Made by a program: the position numbers and the translations under genes | Assembly: GCF_945957465.1 (NCBI RefSeq) | Contig: NZ_CAMFLC010000021.1 | Span: 1 to 64,000 of the forward strand | From: an uncultured Leifsonia sp. | GTDB lineage: Bacteria > Actinomycetota > Actinomycetes > Actinomycetales > Microbacteriaceae | DNA length: 64,000 nt | Direction: 5' to 3' | In this document: positions 51,169 through 59,612 of the stretch, piece by piece | How the letters are laid out: each line of letters starts with the position of its first letter | Numbering within the stretch: position 1 is the first letter of the stretch | Notes under the pieces: model-generated | What the model was told of the DNA's origin: nothing | What the model saw: only the letters and a program-made list of their open reading frames with translations | The model's database searches: none

Positions 51169-52764
51169 ATGAGGCAGGCACTGACGGAGAGGGACTCGCG
51201 AGCGGCGGAGCGGACCGCGGCCGGGCGACGGATAGCCGCGGCCCGTGCCGAACTCGGGGGTCGCCGCGTCTCGCTGCACTGGTCGAACCTGTTCGGCGTG
51301 GTCGCCCTCGCGTGCGTCGTCGTGCTCTTCGTCACCGGCCTCCTGCTGCTGTTCTGGTACGCGCCGTCGGGCCGGGGCGTGACCTACGAGGGCTCGTACG
51401 GCCCGCTCGCCGGGCAGGAGGCTTCCGCCGCGTACGTGTCGATCCTGCGCACCTCGTTCGACATCCCCGGCGGCCTCCTCGTGCGGCAGGCCCATCACTG
51501 GGCCGCGCTGCTGCTGCCCGCCGCGATCATGATGCAGCTCGCCGTCGCGTTCTTCACCGGAGCGTTCCGGCGCCGGCGCGGCTCGTGGCTGGTGCTGTTC
51601 GGGCTGCTGGTCGTCGCGCTCGCGGGAGGCCGGAGCGGCTACGCCCTCCCCGACGACATGCTCTCCGGCACAGGCCTGCGGATCTTCCAGGGCATCCTCC
51701 TCGGCATCCCGGTCGTCGGCACCTGGCTGTCGTGGCTGGTCTTCGGAGGTGGGTTCCCGGGATGCATCATCGAGAACCTCTACCCCGTGCACATCGCCGT
51801 GGTTCCCCTCCTCCTGGTCGTGCTGCTCTGGCTGCGCGCGCGGCTCGCGTCCCGCCAGGAGCCGAGACGGTACCCGGGAGAGATCGGCGTGGCGGTGTTC
51901 CCGGACGCGGCGGTGCGCGCCGGAGGGCTCTTCGCGATCGTGACCGGTCTCCTCGTGCTGATGGCCGCGACCGTGACGGTCGCACCGGTCTGGCTGTTCG
52001 GGCCGTCGTCACCGGGTGACGCGTCGGCCGGAAGCCAGCCCGACTGGTACACCGGGTTCCTCGACGGCGCGCTGCGACTGGTACCGCCCGGGTGGGAGGT
52101 CGTGTGGCTGGGTCGCACCTGGACGCTCGCGATCCTCGTACCGTTGGCGGTCGTCGGCGCGTTCCTGCTCGCCGTCGCGGTCTACCCGTTCTTCGAGCAG
52201 TGGGTCCGTGGCCCCGGCGAAGACGATGCGTTGCTCGACCGCCCCCGCAACGAGCCGACCCGCACGGCGCTCGGCGTGGCCGGCATCGTCTTCTATGGGG
52301 CGCTCTGGGGAGCGGGCAGCGCCGACCTCCTCGCGACGCATTTCAGCATCGGGCTGGAGGCGGTGGTGCACGGGTTCCAGGCGCTCGTGGTGCTCGGACC
52401 GGTCGCAGCGTTCCTCCTCACGCGGAGGGTGTGCCTCGCTCTGCAGAAGAAGGACAGGGGACTGCTCCTGCACGGCTACGAGACCGGTCGCATCGTCCGG
52501 CTGCCCGGCGGGCGGTACGTGGAGGTGCACGCGCCCGTTCCGGAGGCGGAGCGCGTACAGCTCGGCGGCCCGCGGGCCGTGGCCGCCGCCGTCGTCCGTC
52601 CCGATGAGTCCGGGAGGATACGCATCGGGAAACTCATCCGGGCGCGCCTTGCGCGTGCGTATCTCGAGGACCGGCTCGAACCGGCGCCGCTCGCGCGGAT
52701 CGAGGCGGCCGCGGAAAGGGACCGGGTGGATGAGGCGACCGCTGGCCGGGCCGGAGCGGCCTGA
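51169..52764 (+). CDS. QcrB-type cytochrome b paralogue without heme bH ligands
   Basis: A 531-residue membrane protein aligned end to end with actinobacterial QcrB: SLHWSNLFGVVALACVVVLF, GSYGPLAGQEASAAYVSILR, RQAHHWAALLL, SGYALPDDMLSGTGLRI, quinol-site PDWY (291-294) and C-terminal LLLHGYETGRIVRLPGG. Heme bL ligands are kept (H109 in helix B, H208 in helix D). Both bH ligands are replaced: Q123 (14 after H109) and R223 (15 after H208). No QcrA or QcrC lies beside it. Start ATG 51169 has GGGAGG upstream; it is behind ECF41-type promoter P3. It may take electrons from quinol in an incomplete chain, or sense the quinone pool. The ligand losses were read by eye against remembered QcrB sequence. 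Confidence 0.88.
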   Translation: MRQALTERDSRAAERTAAGRRIAAARAELGGRRVSLHWSNLFGVVALACVVVLFVTGLLLLFWYAPSGRGVTYEGSYGPLAGQEASAAYVSILRTSFDIPGGLLVRQAHHWAALLLPAAIMMQLAVAFFTGAFRRRRGSWLVLFGLLVVALAGGRSGYALPDDMLSGTGLRIFQGILLGIPVVGTWLSWLVFGGGFPGCIIENLYPVHIAVVPLLLVVLLWLRARLASRQEPRRYPGEIGVAVFPDAAVRAGGLFAIVTGLLVLMAATVTVAPVWLFGPSSPGDASAGSQPDWYTGFLDGALRLVPPGWEVVWLGRTWTLAILVPLAVVGAFLLAVAVYPFFEQWVRGPGEDDALLDRPRNEPTRTALGVAGIVFYGALWGAGSADLLATHFSIGLEAVVHGFQALVVLGPVAAFLLTRRVCLALQKKDRGLLLHGYETGRIVRLPGGRYVEVHAPVPEAERVQLGGPRAVAAAVVRPDESGRIRIGKLIRARLARAYLEDRLEPAPLARIEAAAERDRVDEATAGRAGAA

Positions 52765-53125
52765 GCCCGACCGTCGTCTCGCGCTCGAGGTGCTGCGCGC
52801 CCTCCGGGCCGGCGATGTCGAGCAGCTGCTGCGCGTCATCGGGCCGCATCCACGCGTCGTCGTCGACGGCTGCGGCCACGGCGACGAGTTGCGGCTGCAG
52901 TGTGCGATGCTCGACTGCCCGGTGAGTCGTGTGGTGGCGGCCGCGTTGCGCTGGGAGCTGCGTTCGGTGAACGGCGGACCGGGATTGGTCGGCAGCCGTT
53001 CGGGGCGGGTGGTCGTCGTCGCGGTGCTCGTCGGGGCCGTCGGCGACGCGACGGAGCTCTGGGTCGTCGCGAACCCCGACAAGCTCCGGAGCTGGAGCTC
53101 GGGATCCGCGACCGAGCGGCTCTAG
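52730..53125 (+). CDS. Stand-alone ECF41-C-terminal-like (SnoaL/NTF2) protein, 2
   Basis: A 131-residue protein that keeps ECF41 C-terminal hallmarks without sigma domains: helix RRLALEVLRALRAGDVEQLL, VVVDGCGHGDEL (DGCG 46-49 for DGGG), SVNGGPGLVGSRSGRVVVVA (NGGPG 81-85; sigma has NGGPA) and ANPDKLRSW (115-119). It overlaps the cytochrome b-like gene by 35 bp, with GGAAAGGG before its ATG, so it belongs to the P3 operon. Likely senses or titrates the same signal as the sigma factor. Its end overlaps the convergent DUF2207 gene by 4 bp. Confidence 0.82.
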   Translation: MRRPLAGPERPEPDRRLALEVLRALRAGDVEQLLRVIGPHPRVVVDGCGHGDELRLQCAMLDCPVSRVVAAALRWELRSVNGGPGLVGSRSGRVVVVAVLVGAVGDATELWVVANPDKLRSWSSGSATERL

Positions 53126-54996
53126 ACGCCCCCGCCCCCGCCGCCGCCTCCTCCGCCGCCGGAGAAGCCGCCGCCTCCCGTGCCGCCGGACGACGAGCTG
53201 CTCGCCATCGTGGTGCTGGCGGAGATCCCGCTGACCATCGACGCGAGCGCGGCCGCGTTGAACGCGGTCTGACCGGAGTACCAGCCCGGCGTCTGCCCGG
53301 TCTGCTCGTAGAACCTCCCGAGTTCGGCCAGCCACTTCTTCTCTTCGCCGAAGAGCACCGCCCACGGGAGGAGTCGCTCGGTGAGCTGGAGCATCTCGCG
53401 CGGGTCGTCGACGGCGACCCGTGCGCGCTCGGCACCCTGCGGCGACTGGAGGTAGCGGATGCGGTCGGCCTCGGCGAGCTCGACGTACATCCGCAGGCCG
53501 CGCACGTACTCCTGGAGCGCCGTGCCGGAGCCGGTCAGGGGCGAGTGCGACAGCAGGACCGCGGTGCCGACGAAGAGGGCGACCGAGCCGAGGAGGATGC
53601 CCACCGGCCACCCGCCTCCGTAGACGCCCACGAGACAGAGGATCGCACCGACCGCGGCGAGCAGGGTCGCGCCCAGGGCGCTGAAGAACAGCGCACGGAT
53701 CGGCCCGCGCGGCCCGGTGGTGCGGTAGCCCAGCTTGGCGGCGTCACGGTGCACGCGTTTCAGGAGCGACTGGATGGAGCGCGCGACACGTGGGTTGGAC
53801 GACCCGAGTTCGAGGGTGTCGCCCGGCGTTAGCGGCTCTCCGAACAAGGCACGGAGGAACTGGAGTTCGTCGGCGGTCGGTTGCGGTCGGCGCAGCGCCT
53901 CCCGGCCCGTCGCCTCCGTCGAGACGAACTCGAGTGTGTAGGAGGCGCGGCCGAAGAAGCCCTTCGCGGCCTCCAGCACCCGCATCCGGCCCGAGACGGC
54001 GAGGTCGAGCGTCTGCGCCGGAACCGCCTTCTTGGTGAGCCCGGCGATGTCCGCCGCGAGCAGCAGACCCTCCGGGGGCGGGACGTACTCGGGGATGATC
54101 GTGCCGCGCCCGGGAGCATCGGCCAGCAGGCGCACCCGCGCGACGGCGGAGCCGATCAGAGCGAGGAGGGCGATGACGAAGCCGGCGACGGCCGCGAAGC
54201 CCCAGCCGGTGTCGAACAGCCCGTCGGCGCGCGCCGTGAAGGTGCCGGCGGCGAACCCGATCGCGAACGTGAGGTTCTCGTGCGGGCCGAGCCGCTCGGC
54301 GCTGAACCGGTACCCGTCGGCGGTGCGCTCGACGGCTGCGACGTCGGTGGAGCCCTGGGCGCCGCGGTACGCGGACGCCGCGCCCTGCAGGGCTCCGGCC
54401 AGACCGGAGCCGAGGTGCACGGTTGCCGTCACCCGGTCGAACGGCTGTGCCCACTCCGTGCCGTTGGTGTCCCAGTAGAACTCGTCGTCGCGGGTGTCGC
54501 CGAAGTAGCGCGTGACGTTCGACTGCCGGTAGGTGATGACGTACGTCTGGTCGCCGTGGACGTAGTCTTTGGCGGCGATCGTCAGCGTGAGGATCCCGCT
54601 GTCGGATTCGCTGGTATACGGCCGCGGGGTGCCGTTCTGGTCGGTGACGGACAGGACCTTCAGGTCGGTCGGGTGGCCGTCGTAGTCCTCGACGAGCTCA
54701 CGCCGGATGCCGTGGTTCTGGTCGGTGCTGGGGAAGCGCGCCACCAGCGTCTCCACGGTCGTGAGCGTCGAGTGCCCCGCGGCGTCGCGGCCGAGCCGGT
54801 AGTCGCCGTCGAAGCTCGCGAAGGTGAAGTCGTCGACGCCCGTCCGGGCGGTGTGCGCGGCCCGGGCATCCGCGTGCGCCGGGTGGATGCCGGCGGGAGC
54901 GGCGGCGACCAGCACGAGCGCGACCAGCGTCGCGGCGAGGGAGGCCGAAAGCACCCTCCAGCTGCGACGCGCCGTCCGCGTACCTCGCACGCGCAC
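53122..54996 (-). CDS. DUF2207-domain membrane protein
   Basis: A 624-residue protein. Signal/first helix about 13-35, exported DUF2207 domain (about 50-255: DFTFASFDGDYRLGRDAAGH, TYVITYRQSNVTRYF, DEFYWDTNGTEWAQPFDRV), helices near 266-288 and 445-495, a cytoplasmic part, and a C-terminal poly-glycine/serine tail ending GGGGGGGV. This layout (DUF2207 + TM + Gly-rich tail) is common in Gram-positive envelope proteins of unknown role. GTG 54996 has AGGGGG upstream. Confidence 0.88.
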   Translation of the reverse strand: MRVRGTRTARRSWRVLSASLAATLVALVLVAAAPAGIHPAHADARAAHTARTGVDDFTFASFDGDYRLGRDAAGHSTLTTVETLVARFPSTDQNHGIRRELVEDYDGHPTDLKVLSVTDQNGTPRPYTSESDSGILTLTIAAKDYVHGDQTYVITYRQSNVTRYFGDTRDDEFYWDTNGTEWAQPFDRVTATVHLGSGLAGALQGAASAYRGAQGSTDVAAVERTADGYRFSAERLGPHENLTFAIGFAAGTFTARADGLFDTGWGFAAVAGFVIALLALIGSAVARVRLLADAPGRGTIIPEYVPPPEGLLLAADIAGLTKKAVPAQTLDLAVSGRMRVLEAAKGFFGRASYTLEFVSTEATGREALRRPQPTADELQFLRALFGEPLTPGDTLELGSSNPRVARSIQSLLKRVHRDAAKLGYRTTGPRGPIRALFFSALGATLLAAVGAILCLVGVYGGGWPVGILLGSVALFVGTAVLLSHSPLTGSGTALQEYVRGLRMYVELAEADRIRYLQSPQGAERARVAVDDPREMLQLTERLLPWAVLFGEEKKWLAELGRFYEQTGQTPGWYSGQTAFNAAALASMVSGISASTTMASSSSSGGTGGGGFSGGGGGGGGGGGV

Positions 54997-55100
54997 CCCC
55001 TGTCCTGCCGTCCACCCCCTGCGTGGTGGAGTTCGGCCGCCGGCCCGCCCGGCAGCGCGTGTCCATCCTCACACGGCTACCGGTCGGCACCGTCACGGAA

Positions 55101-56147
55101 TCAGGACGCGATCTCCGACTCGGCGGCCGAGCGTTCGCCGACCGGGCGCCGACGCAGCCGCGCGTCGCCCACCTCAGGCCCGCGGTACACCATGTCCATC
55201 GCGCCGATGCTCTCGCCCGGCGCGACGATCGCGTCGATGCGGTCGAGCACGTCGTCGGACAGTTCCAGCTCGCTGCCGGCCAGCGTGTCCTCCAGCTGCT
55301 CGAGAGTCCGCGCGCCGACGATGGCCGAGGTCACGGCGGGGTGCGCGGTGACGAAGGCCATGGCGAGATGGGTGAGGCTCACGCCGATCTCGTCGGACAG
55401 CCGGAGCAGTTCCTCGACGGCGGCGAGCCGACGTTCGTCGCGGAAGTGCCGCATCCCCGTGCGCACCGATCGGAAGTTGGCGTTCTCGCCTCCGGCCCGG
55501 TACCGGCCGGTCAACGTGCCGCCGGCGAGCGGGCTGTAGATGAGCGTCCCCATCCCGTAGCGCTGCGCCACCGGGAGGACCTCGGTCTCGATCTGCCGGT
55601 CGAGCAGGGAGTAGTTCGGCTGTTCCGTGCGGAAGCGCTCGAAGCCGCGGCGCTCGGAGACCCACTGCGCCTCCACGATCTCGGACCCGCGCATCGACGA
55701 CGAACCGATCGCCCGCACCTTGCCCTGCCGCACCAGGTCGGTGAGCGCCGAGAGGGTCTCCTCGATGTCCGTGCCGGGCTGCGGGCGGTGCAGTTGGTAG
55801 AGGTCGATGTAGTCGGTCTGCAGCCGGCGCAGCGACCCCTCCACCGCCTGCATGATCCAGCGGCGGGATGCCCCGCGGTGGTTGATGTCGTCGTCCACCG
55901 GTCCCGAGAACTTGGTCGCGAGCACCACCTGATCGCGTCGGCCGACGAGCGCCTCGCCGACGACGTCCTCCGAGTCGCCGTAGCGGTCGGCCGTGTCGAT
56001 GAAGGTGATCCCTGCATCCAGTGCCCGGTGGATGACGCGGATGCCGTCGCGTCGGTCCGGGTTGCCCAGCGCTCCGAGCATCATCGCCCCGAGCGCGTAG
56101 GTGCTCACCTGGATGCCGGTCGCCCCCAGAGGTCGGTATCGCATCAT
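55101..56147 (-). CDS. Aldo-keto reductase (YajO/AKR11-13 like)
   Basis: NADPH-dependent reductase of 348 residues. Tetrad: TFIDTADRYGDSE (Asp, Tyr), LATKFSG (Lys), LYQLHRPQPGTD (His). RTEQPNYSLLDRQIE and IVGARTLEQLEDTL are the C-terminal blocks. The locus is divergent from a TetR regulator, with two GGGACA-N-TGTCCC operators between; the TetR protein therefore probably represses this gene. Substrate unknown; an aldehyde or electrophile inducer is plausible. Confidence 0.92.
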   Translation of the reverse strand: MMRYRPLGATGIQVSTYALGAMMLGALGNPDRRDGIRVIHRALDAGITFIDTADRYGDSEDVVGEALVGRRDQVVLATKFSGPVDDDINHRGASRRWIMQAVEGSLRRLQTDYIDLYQLHRPQPGTDIEETLSALTDLVRQGKVRAIGSSSMRGSEIVEAQWVSERRGFERFRTEQPNYSLLDRQIETEVLPVAQRYGMGTLIYSPLAGGTLTGRYRAGGENANFRSVRTGMRHFRDERRLAAVEELLRLSDEIGVSLTHLAMAFVTAHPAVTSAIVGARTLEQLEDTLAGSELELSDDVLDRIDAIVAPGESIGAMDMVYRGPEVGDARLRRRPVGERSAAESEIAS

Positions 56148-56198
56148 TCCCTTCTCCCTTCTGGCGTCCGTCGAGGAGGCCGTGACATGATGAGTAAA

Positions 56199-56241
56199 CG
56201 GGACATTGTCCCGCTAAGCGAATATACGGGACAGTGTCCCA
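56199..56241. promoter_or_regulatory. Double palindromic TetR operator
   Basis: Site 1 CGGGACATTGTCCCG (56199-56213) and site 2 CGGGACAGTGTCCCA (56227-56241), 28 bp apart centre to centre, i.e. nearly the same face of the helix. Both extend into a CTWAGC flank. An AT-rich TATAC (56223-56227) lies between them as a -10 candidate. Confidence 0.82.
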
Positions 56242-56266
56242 CTTAGCAAGGAAACGGGGAGGCTCC

Positions 56267-56842
56267 ATGCCGCGCGCAGACGCCCAGCGCAACGTGGACG
56301 CGCTGCTGAGCGCCGCCAAGGACGAGTTCACGGCCCACGGCGTCGACGTGCCCGTCCGCGCCATCGCCGCGCGCGCCGGCGTCGGAACGGCCACCCTCTA
56401 CCGGCATTTCCCGCTGCGGTCGGACCTGATCGCGGCGGTCTTCCGTCGCGAGATCGACGACGTCACCGCGCTCGCGGCCCGACTGGCGGCAACGCACCCG
56501 CCGGTGGAGGCGCTCGAACTCTGGGCGCAGCGCTACACCGAGTTCGTGGCCACGAAGCACGGCCTCGGCGCCGCCCTCCACTCGGGCGACCCGGCGTACA
56601 GCGGGCTGCGTGAGTACTTCGAGGGCAACGCCGGCCCCGCCCTGCAGCGCCTGCTGGACGAGGCCGCCGACGCGGGCGAGATCCGCCCGGGCGTCGACGC
56701 CATCGAGTTGATCGGTGCGATCGCCAACCTCTCGGCACCGCCCCCGGGCGAGCGCGGCTCCGAACGCGCCGGCCGCATGGTCGGCCTCCTGCTCGACGGG
56801 CTCCGCTACGGGGCGACCGCCGGTGGGAGACTGAACGGATGA
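56267..56842 (+). CDS. TetR/AcrR-family repressor
   Basis: A 191-residue regulator. HTH about residues 10-55: VDALLSAAKDEFTAHGVDVP, RAIAARAGVGTATLYRHFPLRSDLIAAVF. The C-terminal domain has the pattern of the AefR/SCO-type groups (YFEGNAGPALQRLLDEAADA). ATG 56267 has GGGGAGG 5 nt upstream; an earlier GTG at 56234 would lie inside the operator. It overlaps the DUF952 gene by ATGA. Controls itself and the divergent reductase through the double operator. Confidence 0.93.
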   Translation: MPRADAQRNVDALLSAAKDEFTAHGVDVPVRAIAARAGVGTATLYRHFPLRSDLIAAVFRREIDDVTALAARLAATHPPVEALELWAQRYTEFVATKHGLGAALHSGDPAYSGLREYFEGNAGPALQRLLDEAADAGEIRPGVDAIELIGAIANLSAPPPGERGSERAGRMVGLLLDGLRYGATAGGRLNG

Positions 56843-57243
56843 CCATCCTCCACCTCGCTCACCGCGACGACTGGGAGACGGCGGTGGCTACCGGCGAGTA
56901 CCGCACGTCCACACGGGGCGCCACGCTCGACGAGGTCGGTTTCATCCACGCGTCGTACCCGGATCAGCTGCCGCGCGTTGCGGCCTTCGTTCACGCGGGC
57001 GACGACCAGGAGCTGTGCGTGCTCGTGCTCGACGACGAGCTCATCCGCGCCGACGGCGTGCGCGTGGTCGACGAGGACGGCGGCGACGGCGAACTGTACC
57101 CGCACATCTACGGGCCGCTCCGACCGCGCTGGGTGGTGGAGGTGCGCCCGGCGGGCTTCGATGCGGGCGGGGTGTTCTGGTACCGAAGTGGGCCGTGTGA
57201 TCACCGCGAGCCTGGGCGTCGATCAGTAGGGTTCGACCTGTGA
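56839..57243 (+). CDS. DUF952-family protein
   Basis: A 134-residue cytoplasmic protein. The DUF952 core covers residues 3-110: ILHLAHRDDWETAVATGEYR, GFIHASYPDQLPRVA (the I-H-A/C-S signature), LCVLVLDDELI, and ELYPHIYGPL. The fold resembles ADP-ribosyl/glutathione-type transferases, but the role is unknown. Its ATG overlaps the TetR stop (ATGA), so translation is coupled. The last 20 residues run into atypical sequence. Confidence 0.88.
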   Translation: MTILHLAHRDDWETAVATGEYRTSTRGATLDEVGFIHASYPDQLPRVAAFVHAGDDQELCVLVLDDELIRADGVRVVDEDGGDGELYPHIYGPLRPRWVVEVRPAGFDAGGVFWYRSGPCDHREPGRRSVGFDL

Positions 57244-57286
57244 CCGCTGAGCCGTTGCCCACACTACGGAGCGCGTTCGGGGCGGG

Positions 57287-57637
57287 ATGCCGGTGAGCAT
57301 ACAGCTGGGCTTGCTACTCGTCGCGTTTGCGCTCGCCATCGCCGCGACGGTGCTGCTGGCACGCCGGAAGCGGGTGGTGGGCTACTTCCTCACCCAGTGC
57401 ACCTCCGACCGGCCCGAGCCAGAGCTGCGCCGCGACCTCGGCATCGGTGTCGCCCTCATGGCCGTCGCGGGCTACGTGCCGGCGGCAGCGCTGGCCGCCG
57501 GTGTGCTCCTGCCATCCACCGCGATCGTGTGGGTCGCCGGAATCGCCATCCCGACCGAACTCCTCGTCTACCTGCTCTACACGATCCGGTTCCAGAACGC
57601 TGGACTGCACGTGTTCTTCCTGAAAGGGAACCAGTGA
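57287..57637 (+). CDS. Small membrane protein
   Basis: A 116-residue protein with three helices, about residues 5-25, 50-72 and 78-100. It is Arg-rich between helices 1 and 2 (ARRKRVVGYFLTQ). No family is recognised. ATG 57287 or GTG 57293 may be the start. It is the last gene of normal composition before the low-G+C island. A 26-codon frame (MTTGCMREKGAMKVLFDRTI, then GTIGGS) starts on its stop codon at 57637 and ends at 57717; whether it is used is unclear. Confidence 0.6.
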   Translation: MPVSIQLGLLLVAFALAIAATVLLARRKRVVGYFLTQCTSDRPEPELRRDLGIGVALMAVAGYVPAAALAAGVLLPSTAIVWVAGIAIPTELLVYLLYTIRFQNAGLHVFFLKGNQ

Positions 57638-58046
57638 TGACGACGGGCTGTATGCGCGAGAAAGGGGCCATGAAGGTCCTGTTCGACCGAACCATCGGCA
57701 CCATCGGCGGATCGTGACAAACGGTGTCACGTCTCAGGCTAGTTGGGCTTTCTCAAGCTAGTTGGGCGCCTTCCGGATGACACGCCGAACAATTGGTTGG
57801 CGCACGTGTGGACTGTCCCCTCTCCTCGCTGGGTAATCACGAGTTTCAGGACCAAACAGAGATCTGATGAAGTGTCACGGATCTTCTTAGAGGGCGAGTT
57901 TGTCCGTCCGCAAAGTAGCGCTGTGACGGCACCTCAGTCAAAAGCGGAGGCCCATGAATGGTGAAGCGATACAGCACGATGCGCGATTCCGATAGTCGAG
58001 TGTCGGGCTTGGCTGGCACTGTTGGGTCACGGAACAGGAGGGTTCG
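57638..58046. other. Island left boundary and intergenic region
   Basis: 409 bp without a convincing gene. It holds the short 57637-57717 frame, the boundary repeats at 57713-57755 and, after 57780, lower-G+C sequence with one 74-codon frame (57743-57964) of no known family. AGGAGGG just before 58047 serves the DUF3644 gene. Confidence 0.5.
57713..57755 (+). repeat. Left terminal repeat of the DUF3644 segment
   Basis: CGTGACAAACGG (57713-57724) repeats directly at 59330-59341, next to the tRNA 3' end. The following TGTCACGTCTCA-x-GC-x-AGTTGGGC (57725 on) is repeated inverted on the minus strand from 59336 down. It also contains a tandem AGCTAGTTGGGC. Confidence 0.75.
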
Positions 58047-59102
58047 ATGAAGAAGGAAGCTCGGTTGTTGAAGTTGAAAGCCATATCGTCTCTTCTCCTG
58101 TCGATCGACCATTTCAATCGACTATCCGATGTGGGGCGGGTCGAATCGGTGTTGATCTTGATGGATCACTCGTTCGAGATGCTGTTGAAGGCTGCGATCC
58201 TCAACAAGGGCGGAAGGATTCGTGAACCGCGCCAAGTGAACACCATCGGATTTGATGCATGCGTGAGACGCGGGCTTTCTTCTGAGATGTTCCTCTCGGA
58301 GGACCAAGCACTCGTCCTGCAGACACTCAACGGCCTCCGTGACGCTGCGCAGCATCATCTTCTTGAGCTGTCAGAGGGGCAGCTGTATCTCCACGCGCAG
58401 TCCGGGGTTACCTTGTTTCGGGATCTTCTGCGCGACGTATTCGATGAGAGCCTTGCCGCGCTACTCCCCGAGCGCGCCCTGCCTATCTCAACAGTGGCGC
58501 CGATCGACCCCATCTCGATGTTTGCGGAAGAGATCGAGGAAGTCAGGCGTTTGCTCGCGCCCGGCCGGAGGCGACACGCCGAAGCGACGGCGAAGCTACG
58601 CGGGCTCGCAATCGTGAATGGCGCTCTGCAAGGAGAGTTCATTCAACCGAGCGAGCGTCAACTCTCCCAGTTAGGCGAGAAGCTGATGTCTGGCACGAGC
58701 TTTGACGACTTGTTCCCTGGGATATCGGCCGTCTCTTTCAACACGGCCGGGGAAGGCGCCGACGTCAGTCTGCGAATCACAAAGAATGAGGGGATACCAG
58801 TGCATCTAGTGCCAGAGGGCACGCCGTCCGCCGGTGTGATTGCCATCCGACGCGTCGACGAACTTGGCTTCTACAACCTCTCGCACGGCGATTTGGCCCG
58901 AAAGCTCAAGATCACTCCCAACAAGACCACGGCCGCGATTGCCGTTCTGAATCTCAAGGATGACCTCGACTGCTCGAAGGCTTTCAAGATCGGACGGACA
59001 GTATTCCAGCGCTACTCGCAGAAGGCCATAGAGCGAATCCAGGCGTTGGTGGACGAGCGTGGCCTCGACGAGGTCTGGGCGCAGTACCGGGCGTTACGTT
59101 AG
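58047..59102 (+). CDS. DUF3644-domain protein
   Basis: A 351-residue cytoplasmic protein with clearly lower G+C than the chromosome. The N-terminal half is DUF3644: SLLLSIDHFNRLSDVGRVES, LMDHSFEMLLKAAILNKGGR, LNGLRDAAQHHLLELSEGQL. This domain is often found near defence or mobile genes, and the fold is HEPN-like by its H-x-x-L/helix pattern. A later part (about 250-340) has a winged-helix look (SHGDLARKLKITPNKTTAAI). ATG 58047 has AGGAGGG upstream. The gene is enclosed by terminal repeats and abuts tRNA-Gly. Function unproven; phage defence or RNA cleavage is a guess. Confidence 0.82.
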   Translation: MKKEARLLKLKAISSLLLSIDHFNRLSDVGRVESVLILMDHSFEMLLKAAILNKGGRIREPRQVNTIGFDACVRRGLSSEMFLSEDQALVLQTLNGLRDAAQHHLLELSEGQLYLHAQSGVTLFRDLLRDVFDESLAALLPERALPISTVAPIDPISMFAEEIEEVRRLLAPGRRRHAEATAKLRGLAIVNGALQGEFIQPSERQLSQLGEKLMSGTSFDDLFPGISAVSFNTAGEGADVSLRITKNEGIPVHLVPEGTPSAGVIAIRRVDELGFYNLSHGDLARKLKITPNKTTAAIAVLNLKDDLDCSKAFKIGRTVFQRYSQKAIERIQALVDERGLDEVWAQYRALR

Positions 59103-59305
59103 AGGGCGGCCGCTTGACACGACAATCACCAGCGTCTTAATTTGTCGGGCGATGTGCGGCCGCGTCGCAGTCGTCTCGTGCCGGGTCCGGCGGGGTTCCG
59201 GCCGCCGCCGGCCGGTGACCCCCGGTCGATCGAACGACGCTGGAGTCCGAGCCCCAGAAACGGAAAGCCACCGGGGCGAACGTAGATGCCATGCCCAAGT
59301 AGAAC

Positions 59306-59325
59306 GAGAAAAGCCCAACTGGCTT
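59306..59325 (-). terminator. Terminator of tRNA-Gly
   Basis: On the minus strand AAGCC-AGTTG-GGCTT followed by TTCTC, 17-36 bp past the tRNA end. The same sequence is the inverted end repeat seen at 57725-57755. Confidence 0.65.
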
Positions 59326-59341
59326 GAGACGTGACAAACGG

Positions 59342-59412
59342 AGCGAGTGACGGGAATCGAACCCGCGCTATCAGCTTGGGAAGCTGAGGTTCTACCATTG
59401 AACTACACTCGC
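59342..59412 (-). tRNA. tRNA-Gly (anticodon CCC)
   Basis: 71 nt on the minus strand fold as a full cloverleaf: acceptor GCGAGTG with CACTCGC, D-arm GTTCAATGGTAGAAC, anticodon stem TCAGC/GCTGA around loop TTCCCAA (anticodon CCC), T-arm GCGGGTTCGATTCCCGT and discriminator T. CCA is not encoded. The 3' end faces the DUF3644 segment, and a short direct repeat begins at once beyond it, as at integration sites. Confidence 0.95.
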
Positions 59413-59612
59413 GCGGCCCGGAATCCCAGTAAAACACTGGGAAGTAAGGCTGCCGCCCAGACTACCCGGTCGATGGTCTTTGGCCAAACTCACCGTTTAC
59501 TCACCGCTTTGGGATTTCCGGCCCGTAGCTGCACGGTCTGCCCGCCCGCGGCCGTGTATGAGATGCTTGCCGCCGCTCGCATCGGTGATGGAAGCGCGAC
59601 CCACCCGAGGAG

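Noticed and set aside
53125-53190. G-rich run at the DUF2207 gene end considered as a structured regulatory element
   Set aside because: It simply encodes the poly-glycine tail common in this family.
57743-57964. 74-codon frame at the island edge
   Set aside because: Starts inside the terminal repeat, no Shine-Dalgarno sequence, no recognisable family.
59126-59437. Minus-strand frame crossing tRNA-Gly (PSLAPFVTSQASWAF)
   Set aside because: It reads through the tRNA gene and its terminator; such frames are a common artefact.
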